This document shows, piece after piece, positions 10,236 to 18,541 of a stretch of DNA of 64,000 bases. The notes under the pieces were generated by a model. That model saw nothing but the letters and a program-made list of their open reading frames with translations, was not told where the DNA came from and did not search any database. The number at the start of each line of letters is the position of its first letter. Position 1 is the first letter of the stretch. A program made the position numbers and the translations under genes. This stretch comes from Prosthecobacter sp. SYSU 5D2 (GTDB taxonomy: Bacteria > Verrucomicrobiota > Verrucomicrobiia > Verrucomicrobiales > Verrucomicrobiaceae): assembly GCF_039655865.1 (NCBI RefSeq), contig NZ_JBBYXL010000001.1:186001-250000 (forward strand). Reading direction: 5' to 3'.

Positions 10236-10263
10236 GATTATCGGCAAATAATTATAAGTACCA

Positions 10264-11466
10264 TCATGCACCTGCCCCCTGGGAGCAAGCAGCAGACTCA
10301 AAAGAATGGTCCGTTTTACCCCCTTTCTGCGCGATTCCCATCGCCCGCAGGATGATGCCATTGACGATCTTCACATCAAAGACCTCTTCCGCCAGCCTCC
10401 GGCTAGCCAGGCCCATCACGGCAATCTGCGCCGGATTCTCCAGGAAAAACTCCATCGCCCGTGCCACGGCGTCAGCATCGCGCGTCGGCACCAGGAAACC
10501 GTTTTTTCCCTCCGGCACACATTCCCGCGCCCCCACCGAATCCGTCGTGATCATCGCCCTTCCGGTCGAAAGCGCCTCCAGGGAGGCATGCGGCACCCCT
10601 TCCCGGTACCACGTCGGCAGGCAGAAGACATGCATCCCTTTCAGCAGCGCCGGAACATCCCGCACCATGCCGTGATGAATCAAAATGCCTTCCTTCACCC
10701 AGGCCTCCACTTCCGCCTCAGGCACCCGGTTGGGATTCGGATCAAACGGCCCCACCAGATGAAATTCCGCCAGCGGATACCGTGCTTTGATTTTCCTCGC
10801 CGCCTCCGCAAAGACACAGACGCCTTTGCTGATCAGCAGACGGCTGACCAGCACGAAGCGGATGCGCCCCGCCGCGATGTCAGCATCCCCTTCCAGCGGC
10901 ACATGCGGATATTCCTCCAGGTTCACCCCGGAGCCTGCCGTCACATGCACCGGCACCCCCTTGGGCAGCATTCGCAGTTCCGTAAAAAGCTGCACATCAT
11001 CCCGGTTCTGCATGAAAATGACATCCGCCCTTTGGAGGGCAAAGCGGTGCAGTGCCTTGGATGCCCACTGTACAAGTGACTGCTTCAATGTCTCCGGCTT
11101 CACAAAGGTAAAGCCCAGCCCCGGCAGCAGCGCATACACCTTGGGGACACCCGCCAGCCGGGCCACCACACAGCCATAGACCACCGACTTGATTGTGTAG
11201 GCAAACAACGCATCCGGCTTTTCTCTTTTGAACAGACGGAACATGTCCAGCCAGGTGATCCAGTCCTTGGCCAGGTTCACCTGGCTGCGCACCATCCGGA
11301 TGGCCTCGTGCCGCACGCCTGCCGCTGCCAGGTATTCCCGCACATGCGGATAATCCTCCGCTGCGGAGGTGACGACCTCGCACCCGCTCGCGGCCATGTC
11401 GCGAATCAGATCTCCGCGATGATAGACCAGCGTATTGGCATCTGCAGTGAGGACGACGACTTTCAT
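10264..11466 (-). CDS. GT4-family glycosyltransferase
   Basis: A 400-residue GT-B fold enzyme expected to add a sugar to a lipid-linked polysaccharide intermediate at the inner face of the cytoplasmic membrane. The N-terminal Rossmann half starts MKVVVLTADANT, and the C-terminal half carries the nucleotide-sugar binding segment with the E-x7-E motif (REGVPHASLE) followed by TDSVGARECV. Segments such as AYTIKSVVYG and LPGLGF resemble the PglA/WbpU-type enzymes that transfer an N-acetylhexosamine; donor specificity cannot be read from the sequence. Its ATG overlaps the stop of the preceding gene by four bases (ATGA), implying translational coupling. Confidence 0.9.
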   Translation of the reverse strand: MKVVVLTADANTLVYHRGDLIRDMAASGCEVVTSAAEDYPHVREYLAAAGVRHEAIRMVRSQVNLAKDWITWLDMFRLFKREKPDALFAYTIKSVVYGCVVARLAGVPKVYALLPGLGFTFVKPETLKQSLVQWASKALHRFALQRADVIFMQNRDDVQLFTELRMLPKGVPVHVTAGSGVNLEEYPHVPLEGDADIAAGRIRFVLVSRLLISKGVCVFAEAARKIKARYPLAEFHLVGPFDPNPNRVPEAEVEAWVKEGILIHHGMVRDVPALLKGMHVFCLPTWYREGVPHASLEALSTGRAMITTDSVGARECVPEGKNGFLVPTRDADAVARAMEFFLENPAQIAVMGLASRRLAEEVFDVKIVNGIILRAMGIAQKGGKTDHSFESAACSQGAGA

Positions 11467-12575
11467 TCAATAGAAGATGGGTTCGGGCTGCGCAGCAGCA
11501 GGCGTTTCAGATGGCGTACCGAGCGGAAAGCCGAGGCCCGCATGCTCTCAGACCGGTAGCCTTCCAGGTCCATCACATAGCGGACCGAGGGTGCCCAGTC
11601 GGATTTATACCGGTAGGTGCCCGGCAGCATGTCAAATATCCGCATGCCCCGTGCCAGACAGCCTTCAAGTGCCCAGCGCAGGCTCAGATGACCCATCGAA
11701 AAGCGCGAATAACCGGCATCCCAGCCCATCTGGTAAAAGAAAAATTCATCTCTTTCCACGAAGCCGTAAATGCCTCCCACCATCTGCCGGTCTAACGAAA
11801 TATAGGGCAAAAGCGCCCGGCCGCTGGCCAGCCATTTCACCCCCAGCCGGCGGTGGAACCTCCAGCTTCGCGGCGTGATGAATGTGCTCACCCCCTCTGG
11901 GAAATGCTGTCGGTGCAGAGCGGCAAATTCATCCAGGCGGGAGGCCGCCTCCTCTGCCGTTACCAGGGATTCAATCACCTGGTGATCGGCCCGCAGCATC
12001 TCCCCGGCACGCTGGAGCTTCCGCCGCTGCCTGCCTGGCAGACGCCGCTCAAAATCTGCCCAACCGCCCGCCAGCTGGATGATGGTGCAACTCGTACGGA
12101 TGACGACGCCCGATTCCACCGCGCAGGCCTTCAGTGCGGCTGACACATGCGCATGGTTAGGCGATTCCTCCGGCAGCTTGTTCAGCCACACCGTCTCCCA
12201 CTCCTCACGCAGCAAGGCAAAGGCTTCACATAATTGAGGAGTCATTTCATCCTCGTTTCCGGCAGGCACCAGAAAGTCCATTCGCTCCCCTCGGGCCTCC
12301 CCCAGACCACCCAGGAAACCCAGATGCCGCAGGTGTTTGCGCATGCCGGTTTTTTCCCGGCCGATCATGAGCGGAGCGATTGCCACCGGCAACGCGGCGT
12401 CATTCCGCAAGACCGCAATCGTCAGTTCAAAGTCCGCTCCAAACTCCTCCCACCACAGCCGCACCCAGTCCCAGCGCATGAATGGCGTACAGGTGGCGCT
12501 GCAATCCAGCAGGGCGTCCCACACCGGTTCCAGTGCGGCGAAGCCCGCTTCATCTCTGACGATGTCCAGCCTCAT
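11463..12575 (-). CDS. FemAB/CelD-type GNAT-fold acyltransferase
   Basis: A 370-residue cytoplasmic protein of the BioF2-like/FemAB superfamily, which transfers acyl or aminoacyl groups and is frequent in exopolysaccharide loci (CelD/BcsL-like). Visible family features are the N-terminal DWVRLWWEEFG segment, a central LPGRQRRKLQRAGE basic helix, and the C-terminal GNAT-like core with ISLDRQMVGGIYGFV, followed by FFFYQMGWDAGYSRFSMGH and a LPGTYRYKSDWAP segment. It probably decorates the polysaccharide or its precursor with an acyl group. Four-base ATGA overlaps at both ends place it firmly inside the operon. Confidence 0.83.
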   Translation of the reverse strand: MRLDIVRDEAGFAALEPVWDALLDCSATCTPFMRWDWVRLWWEEFGADFELTIAVLRNDAALPVAIAPLMIGREKTGMRKHLRHLGFLGGLGEARGERMDFLVPAGNEDEMTPQLCEAFALLREEWETVWLNKLPEESPNHAHVSAALKACAVESGVVIRTSCTIIQLAGGWADFERRLPGRQRRKLQRAGEMLRADHQVIESLVTAEEAASRLDEFAALHRQHFPEGVSTFITPRSWRFHRRLGVKWLASGRALLPYISLDRQMVGGIYGFVERDEFFFYQMGWDAGYSRFSMGHLSLRWALEGCLARGMRIFDMLPGTYRYKSDWAPSVRYVMDLEGYRSESMRASAFRSVRHLKRLLLRSPNPSSIE

Positions 12576-14299
12576 TGGGCTCCTCCTTTGGCCACGATCA
12601 GCGCCGCCAGCTTGCTCCTCGCCTCATAGAGCTTGGCCATGTCATCTTCCCAGTCGCCAAAACCGCGCGCAAACGTCGCCGCCAGTTCCATGGCCTCCTT
12701 TTCCAGGCCCATGTCCTTGGCCAGCATCAGGTAATCATAATCCTCGGCCATTTCCCGCAGCCACTTCAGCCGGATGCTGGCCACCGGCATGTGCGCGCCG
12801 TGGCGTTCTTGCGTGGCCGGATAGATGTAGCTGCCATCCCCGTTATAGATGCCGCCGCCGGGGTGATGAAACGAACCTGCATCCTCCCAGACATCCACAC
12901 CGGGACTGGCGAACAGCGTGTCCCAATAGGTCAGACCGGTGATCCCATGCCGGGGCATCACCCAGGCCAGCACGCGATGGTTCATGGCCGGGTAGTCCAG
13001 GCACCACACGGGCGGATTCCCCTCCTTCAGCGTTTCCGGACTTCCCTTCGCAGCCATCCACTCATCCGGCATCTGCACCAGCGCTGCATAGCACCAGACT
13101 TCATCCCCAACCGCCAGCCGGCGCGCGATGTCACGCTTGCCATCAGGAGATTCCATGTCTTTCCAAACATCTGAAAAATGCGGCACCCAAATGTCCACAT
13201 TTCCATCCAGCCGTCCCCACCACCAGTCGTCAGGTGTCGGCTGCTCCGTGATCAGCAGGGGGATGCGCACCTTGTGCACGGCCTCCGCTTCATTGAAAAA
13301 GTCTCCCCATCGCCGCACCCTGGCGTAGGCCTCGTTGTCATTCGGTTCATCCAGCGAGCCCATGATCACATATCCGCGGGATTCCATGCGCAGCTTTTGC
13401 ATGATCTTCATCCAGTCCGCCACATAGCGCAGCGCCGCCTGCCGGTCCTTTCCCAAAGGATCCTGAAAAGGCCACTGAGGCCAGATGGGCAGGGCCAGGG
13501 TGCTCACATGCCGGTGCAGCAGGTGCTTGCGCATGGCAGCCTCCACCTTGCTTTCATCCAGCTTTCCAGTATCCGGCTCCGGATAGGTGGAATACATCTG
13601 GTCAATGCTCATCCGGTGCCTGGCCAGCAGGTCCGCATATTCATCCAGAAGCAGCCTCAGCTCCGGCTCCGGCGGCACCTGGTCACGGTCAAATCCGTGC
13701 ACTTCCGCAATCCGCCGCCAGCCGGTCATGATGGACGTCCTCAGCCTGGGCACCACCGGCATGTCAAAGTCCAGCACCGTCACGATAAACTGCCGGGTCG
13801 CCAGGAAAACACGCCCGGGCCCCAGCACACGGACCTCCCCTTTATAGACACCGGGCTTGGTTCCATAAGGAACAAAGACATCCACCCAGTAGGGCTGGTT
13901 GATGGACTCTTCCTTGGGCAGCTCCGGCCACGGAAAGTCCGACGGCACCAGGGCATCTGCATACTCCCCGGCAGGCAGAGGAGCCTTCAAGGTGGATTTT
14001 GTCACTTTGACATAATGCTCCCGCAGTACCGAGGGTGCCGGGATGCGACCCTTGTCAGGTCCTGTCAGGCCGGTCGCCTCCACCGTGGCCTCTTTCACTT
14101 CCTCCGGCGTGCCGGACACGACGATTTGCATCGCCTCCCATTCCCCACGCGCGGCTTGCAGTGACATCATCTGCGTCATGGGCTGCGCCCCCAGCCTGGG
14201 CACGCGCGTCATGGCATCCGCCAGGGAGACCTCCAGTTCTGCCTGCACCGCCGGGGCCGCAGCCATCAGCAGCAGCAGAATAAGGCGGCCTCTCCTCAT
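12572..14299 (-). CDS. DUF4091 / GH123-like secreted protein
   Basis: A 575-residue protein with a signal peptide (MRRGRLILLLLMAAAPAVQA), an N-terminal beta-sandwich (about 25-190, including the VDVFVPYGTKPGVYKGEVRV strand pair), and a TIM-barrel-like region ending in the DUF4091 signature (DGSYIYPATQ followed by ASIRLKWLREMAEDYDYLMLA). DUF4091 proteins are distant relatives of family GH123 beta-N-acetylgalactosaminidases. A periplasmic or outer-membrane glycosidase that trims the exported polymer is a reasonable inference, but no catalytic acid pair could be assigned with certainty. It overlaps both neighbours by four bases, so it is co-translated with the glycosyltransferases. Confidence 0.83.
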   Translation of the reverse strand: MRRGRLILLLLMAAAPAVQAELEVSLADAMTRVPRLGAQPMTQMMSLQAARGEWEAMQIVVSGTPEEVKEATVEATGLTGPDKGRIPAPSVLREHYVKVTKSTLKAPLPAGEYADALVPSDFPWPELPKEESINQPYWVDVFVPYGTKPGVYKGEVRVLGPGRVFLATRQFIVTVLDFDMPVVPRLRTSIMTGWRRIAEVHGFDRDQVPPEPELRLLLDEYADLLARHRMSIDQMYSTYPEPDTGKLDESKVEAAMRKHLLHRHVSTLALPIWPQWPFQDPLGKDRQAALRYVADWMKIMQKLRMESRGYVIMGSLDEPNDNEAYARVRRWGDFFNEAEAVHKVRIPLLITEQPTPDDWWWGRLDGNVDIWVPHFSDVWKDMESPDGKRDIARRLAVGDEVWCYAALVQMPDEWMAAKGSPETLKEGNPPVWCLDYPAMNHRVLAWVMPRHGITGLTYWDTLFASPGVDVWEDAGSFHHPGGGIYNGDGSYIYPATQERHGAHMPVASIRLKWLREMAEDYDYLMLAKDMGLEKEAMELAATFARGFGDWEDDMAKLYEARSKLAALIVAKGGAQ

Positions 14300-15591
14300 G
14301 CCTCCAGCACCTCCTTGTAAACCTGCTCATATGCCCGTGCGGCCACACCGATGTCAAACCGCTGCACCGCCTGGGCGCGCAGAGCCTTTGCATTTACGGG
14401 CCGGTCCAGCATCTCCTCCCAGGCTTTTTCCAAAGCCTCCGCATCCCGCACCGGAACCACCTGGCCTACGCCCTCCAGCAGGCGGGCGCAGTCTCCCACA
14501 TCTGTTGTCACGCAAGGCACCCCGCAGGAAAGCGCCTCCATTACGGTCATCGGGCAGGCCTCCGTCCGTGAGGACAGGGAAAAAACATCCATGGCCGGAT
14601 AGGCCCGCTCCGGGTCCGCACGGAAAGGCGTGAAGTGCACCTGGCTGCGATGCGGCATCACTGAAAGAGCGGCGCGTGCGCAGTCATCCAGATCCCACTC
14701 CTCCACCCCGCATAACCAAAAGTGCGTTTCCGGCTTGCGGGCCTGCAACAGCGCCGCCGCACGCAGCCAGGTGGAAAGGTTTTTCATCTCATGAAAACGC
14801 CCGATGTAGCCCACCAGCTTCGCTCCTTCCGGCACCCGCAGCTCCTTCCTCACCGCCTTGCGGGCGGCGGCATCCGGCACAAAGCGGGAGGTGTCAATGC
14901 CGTTGGGCACCCAGGTCATCGCATCCTGCGGATAGCCCATGGGCAGATGGTCCTTCATCGCTGCGGCGGAGCAGGAGACAATGCGGGTAGGCACCACCCG
15001 CGAGCTGCCGCCGACCATCCAGCGGAACAGCGCCATTTTTAAATCGCTGTCCCCAGGGCTCCGGTGCACCTCCCGGCAGTGGATGCCCCACACCACGTTC
15101 TTCACTCCCGCCAGCCGTGCACACCAGCCGCCCACAAAGTCCGCATAGTGCATCCAGGTCTGCATCACGTCCGGCTTGATCTCCCGCAGCAGTTTCATGA
15201 GCCGGACCACGGTGCGCGGCCGCAGAAAAGCCGTCGCCTCCAGGTCATGCACCACCGCCCCGGCAGCCTCCAGCCTGGACACCGCCTCAGGCCAGGCCCT
15301 GCCGTCCAGCACGATCACCACCGTCTTCCACTGGCGGCCGTCCATCGCGCTGACCAGGTTTCCCAGCATCGCCTCGGCACCTCCGCCGCCGGGCGTGGCG
15401 ATGAAATGCACCACCGTTTTTCTTTTCTTGAGGTCAAACTCCCCCGCACGTCCGGGCCAGAATTTTTTACCCAGTGCCGTCGCCATCTGGCTGGCGGTGT
15501 GAAGTCCTTGACCGGCCCCATGCAGGCTGGCTTCCGTCCAGGTGGACAGTCTGGCCAGCCAGGCATATTTATTTTTCAGGATCGCATTCAT
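14296..15591 (-). CDS. GT4-family glycosyltransferase (second)
   Basis: A 431-residue GT-B glycosyltransferase. The N-terminal half carries ATPGGGGAEAMLGNLV, the glycine-rich loop of GT4 enzymes, then VNGIDTSRF-like PNGIDTSRF, KLVGYIGRFHEMKN, and the E-x7-E donor site in EACPMTVMEALSCGVPCVTT. I chose the ATG at 15591 rather than 15609. It makes an ATGA overlap with the deacetylase stop and is preceded by a good purine-rich site (GGAGAGGAG). Like its neighbours it probably builds the repeat unit of the polymer in the cytoplasm. Acceptor and donor are unknown. Confidence 0.9.
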   Translation of the reverse strand: MNAILKNKYAWLARLSTWTEASLHGAGQGLHTASQMATALGKKFWPGRAGEFDLKKRKTVVHFIATPGGGGAEAMLGNLVSAMDGRQWKTVVIVLDGRAWPEAVSRLEAAGAVVHDLEATAFLRPRTVVRLMKLLREIKPDVMQTWMHYADFVGGWCARLAGVKNVVWGIHCREVHRSPGDSDLKMALFRWMVGGSSRVVPTRIVSCSAAAMKDHLPMGYPQDAMTWVPNGIDTSRFVPDAAARKAVRKELRVPEGAKLVGYIGRFHEMKNLSTWLRAAALLQARKPETHFWLCGVEEWDLDDCARAALSVMPHRSQVHFTPFRADPERAYPAMDVFSLSSRTEACPMTVMEALSCGVPCVTTDVGDCARLLEGVGQVVPVRDAEALEKAWEEMLDRPVNAKALRAQAVQRFDIGVAARAYEQVYKEVLEA

Positions 15592-16592
15592 GCAGCAGCT
15601 CCTCTCCATTTTTTGATCAGTTCAAAAGCTCCGGAAACCGTGGCTTCCGCCTCCCAGACAGATGACGGGGATCCATACCTCGGCATCGCCAGCGGCGGCT
15701 GAGCCGCAGAGGCCCGTCCGCTCATCATCGTCCAGGCAGATTCAAACCCTGCCTCAGCCAGCAGGCGCAGGGTTTCCTCCGTAAAATCATCCGCCCCCCC
15801 GTTGGGAAAGGCAAAGAGCTTAGGCTCTGTGCCCAGCTCCACCCTCATCCGCTCACGGCAGGTCATGATCTCCCGGCGCTGCTTTTCCACCGTGCAGCGG
15901 GCCAGGATGGGGTGCGTGTGAGTATGCCCGCCGAAGTCCACCAGGCCACTTTCCTGCATTTCGCGCGCCTGCCCCCAGCTCATCGGCCGCATCACCGGCG
16001 GCAGCTCTTCGGCCAGCGGCATTCCTGGCACTTTTTCCAGCAGCCGCCGCAGAGCTGCCCGCATTTCCTCATCCGGCAGTGTTTTAAAGTGGGCCAGTGT
16101 TTCGGAAAGCGAGGCCCCGGAGTCCAGAGCGGCCCCTTTTCCCATGGCCAGATCCACCTGCTGAAACCACAGCGGAACATCTCTGTCCAGAAAGCCCGTG
16201 GTCAGAAAAATCGTCGCCGGAAGCCCGAATTCCTTCAATACAGGCAGCCCAAGTTCATGATTGGAAGCATACCCGTCATCAAAGGTGATCGCCACGGCCC
16301 CAGCCGGAAGCTTTTCTCCACGGGCGAGCCATTCCGCCATTTCCTGCAGTTTCATGACCTCATACTTCCCAGCCAGGTGCTCACAAAGGCTGCGGAAGGT
16401 GCTCACCGGCAAATGCAGCGCTTCATCCCCTACCCCAGCTTCCACAGCATCTGCCCGCAGCCCATGAAAGGCCAGCACCGCCCCCTCTCCCGCCAGTTGT
16501 GATCTGCCCAGCCCAGCGACGCCACTGAGCACCAACGCCGCTGATTTAGCGGCCCGGCCTGCTCGGCTCAGAGTGGAGGGCAGAAAGGACAT
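15588..16592 (-). CDS. Polysaccharide deacetylase (NodB/CE4 family)
   Basis: A 334-residue enzyme with the NodB homology domain, expected to remove N- or O-acetyl groups from the polysaccharide. The catalytic signature AITFDDGYAS gives Asp105 and Asp106, followed by PATIFLTTGFLD and the metal-binding HTHTHP motif (His223, His227). A late FAFPNGGADD segment corresponds to motif 3. The first 35 residues contain a weak hydrophobic stretch and may be a membrane anchor. It is the first gene of the minus-strand operon, so transcription should start in the AT-rich region upstream (16593-16845). Confidence 0.9.
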   Translation of the reverse strand: MSFLPSTLSRAGRAAKSAALVLSGVAGLGRSQLAGEGAVLAFHGLRADAVEAGVGDEALHLPVSTFRSLCEHLAGKYEVMKLQEMAEWLARGEKLPAGAVAITFDDGYASNHELGLPVLKEFGLPATIFLTTGFLDRDVPLWFQQVDLAMGKGAALDSGASLSETLAHFKTLPDEEMRAALRRLLEKVPGMPLAEELPPVMRPMSWGQAREMQESGLVDFGGHTHTHPILARCTVEKQRREIMTCRERMRVELGTEPKLFAFPNGGADDFTEETLRLLAEAGFESAWTMMSGRASAAQPPLAMPRYGSPSSVWEAEATVSGAFELIKKWRGAAA

Positions 16593-16845
16593 TATTTTCC
16601 AAAATTACCATAAAATTATCAAATTTTAGCTAATAATCAACAAATTCTCATTATTTTCCTTTTTTGAGCCGCACCGATGCCCGCAAATCCTAAAAAAACA
16701 GTCGTCCCGATCTTTCGCTCTTTGCCATTTCGGTTCTCGCACCTCCAAAAAGAAATCCATCCCTTTCACCAGCGTGATTGACACTCAACGCTAAAATCCT
16801 CTAGTTTGATTATTCTCATAAAAATTTCCGCGAACCCCCCGCCGC
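16593..16845. promoter_or_regulatory. AT-rich divergent promoter region between EPS operon and secretion cluster
   Basis: This 253-base gap separates two divergently transcribed operons and contrasts with the G+C-rich genes on both sides. On the plus strand a TTGACA at 16778-16783 sits 18 bases before TAGTTT (16802-16807), a possible sigma-70-type promoter for the pilB-like gene. On the minus strand a TTGATT then TAATTT pair with 16-base spacing near 16615-16645 could serve the polysaccharide operon. Both are weak matches judged by eye. No open reading frame was seen here. Confidence 0.4.
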
Positions 16846-18489
16846 ATGTATTCAAACGAAGAGTATCTCCTGGAACTGCTGACTGAGTCAGGCCTCCTTA
16901 CCGACCATGACATCCAAAAGGCCAAAACGAGCAAAAAGGCCAACGAGACTCTTTTAGTCTGTCTCATCAAAACGGGCGTCATCAGCGACGAGCAGGTCGC
17001 CCAGACCGTGGCTGTCAACTCCGGTATGGAGTATGTGGACCTGCATGGATTTGAAGCCAGCCCGGCTCTGAAAACCCTGGTCAGCAAGGACATCGCCAAA
17101 AAATACAAAGTCTGCCCGATCGGCATGAATGGCAGCACCCTGCAGGTTGCCATCACCGATCCTTATGACTTTGAGACCCTGGACGCACTGCCGCACGTCC
17201 TGCAGCCGGACATTGAATACTTCTGCTCCACCCCGGCCCTGATCTCCCTCCTGCAGACCAATATTTACGGCAATGACTTCAATGAGCAGCCTCTGCCTCC
17301 CGGCGCAGGAGAAGGCGATGCGCCCGTCATCAAGCTGGTGACCAACATCCTGATGGAGGCCTTCAAAAACGGCGCTTCCGACATCCACATCGAGCCGCTT
17401 GAAAAAGATGTCCGCGTCCGCCTTCGCATTGACGGTGTGCTGCACGATGTGGAGCACCATCCAAAAAGGCTCCATTCTTCCATCATTGCCCGCATCAAGA
17501 TCCTGTGCGGCTCCATGAGCATTGATGAAAAACGCATCCCGCAGGATGGACGCCTTCAAATGGCCTTTAATGACAAGGAACTGGACATGCGTGTTTCCAT
17601 CATCCCCACCAACAACGGGGAGAGCATCGTCATGCGTGTTCTGGACAAAGGCAGCCTCCGTCTGGGCCTGTCAGATCTGGGCTTCCTTTCGGATGACCAG
17701 GACACCTTTGAAAAGCTTATTACGCTGCCGGATGGCATTGTCATGGTCACCGGTCCGACCGGGTCAGGAAAGACCACCACACTCTATGCCTGTCTGAACT
17801 TCATCAACCGGCCGGACCGCAAGATCATTACCGTGGAAGACCCGGTGGAATACGAGCTTGCAGGTATCAACCAGGTGGGGGTCCGCGAGGATGTCGGCAT
17901 GAGTTTTGGCGCCGCCCTGAAAGCGATCCTTCGTCAGGCGCCCAACATCATCATGATCGGGGAAATCCGAGACCTGGAGACCGCCTCCATCGCCATCAAC
18001 GCCTCTCTCACGGGTCACCTTGTCTTCAGTACATTGCACACCAACGACGCCCCCAGCTCGGTCGCCCGTCTTGCAGACATCGGCGTGAAGCCCTTCCTCA
18101 TCGCCTCCGCAGTCCGCGGCATCCTGGCCCAGCGTCTGGTCCGCAAGCTTTGCAACGAATGCAAGCAGCCCACCGGGCTGAGCGAGCGCGAACTGCGCAA
18201 CCTGGGGCTGGAGGCCAGCCAGCTCTTCAATGCCAAAATCATGGGCAACAAAGGCTGCAACAAGTGCCGCCAGTCCGGCTTCAAGGGACGAATGGTCATT
18301 GATGAAATCTTCAAAATTGATGATGAGGTCCGCAACATGATCAACCAGCAGCTCTCCACCCCGCAGATCCGCAAACGCGCAAGAGAGCTCGGCATGCGCA
18401 CCCTGCGTGAAGACGGCGTCCGCAAAGTGCTGGCTGGCATGACCACTGCCGAAGAGGTCATCGAGGCCACCATGGCTGACGCTGACTGA
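16846..18489 (+). CDS. PilB/GspE-family assembly ATPase (first copy)
   Basis: Cytoplasmic hexameric ATPase of 547 residues that powers pseudopilus or type IV pilus assembly. The N-terminal about 140 residues form a MshEN/GspE-N domain, followed by the catalytic core with Walker A GPTGSGKTT (Lys309), a Walker B-like IIMIGEIRD, a His box (HLVFSTLHTNDA) and the C-terminal zinc finger formed by Cys436, Cys439, Cys471 and Cys474. The length is normal for the family. It starts the plus-strand cluster and is followed by a second ATPase 52 bases downstream. PilB and GspE cannot be told apart from sequence alone; a T2SS-like or tad-like pseudopilus is equally possible. Confidence 0.93.
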   Translation: MYSNEEYLLELLTESGLLTDHDIQKAKTSKKANETLLVCLIKTGVISDEQVAQTVAVNSGMEYVDLHGFEASPALKTLVSKDIAKKYKVCPIGMNGSTLQVAITDPYDFETLDALPHVLQPDIEYFCSTPALISLLQTNIYGNDFNEQPLPPGAGEGDAPVIKLVTNILMEAFKNGASDIHIEPLEKDVRVRLRIDGVLHDVEHHPKRLHSSIIARIKILCGSMSIDEKRIPQDGRLQMAFNDKELDMRVSIIPTNNGESIVMRVLDKGSLRLGLSDLGFLSDDQDTFEKLITLPDGIVMVTGPTGSGKTTTLYACLNFINRPDRKIITVEDPVEYELAGINQVGVREDVGMSFGAALKAILRQAPNIIMIGEIRDLETASIAINASLTGHLVFSTLHTNDAPSSVARLADIGVKPFLIASAVRGILAQRLVRKLCNECKQPTGLSERELRNLGLEASQLFNAKIMGNKGCNKCRQSGFKGRMVIDEIFKIDDEVRNMINQQLSTPQIRKRARELGMRTLREDGVRKVLAGMTTAEEVIEATMADAD

Positions 18490-18541
18490 TGCTGCTGCGC
18501 CAACGAATTTAAATCTCCAGAACGACTACTCCCCCCCCTTT

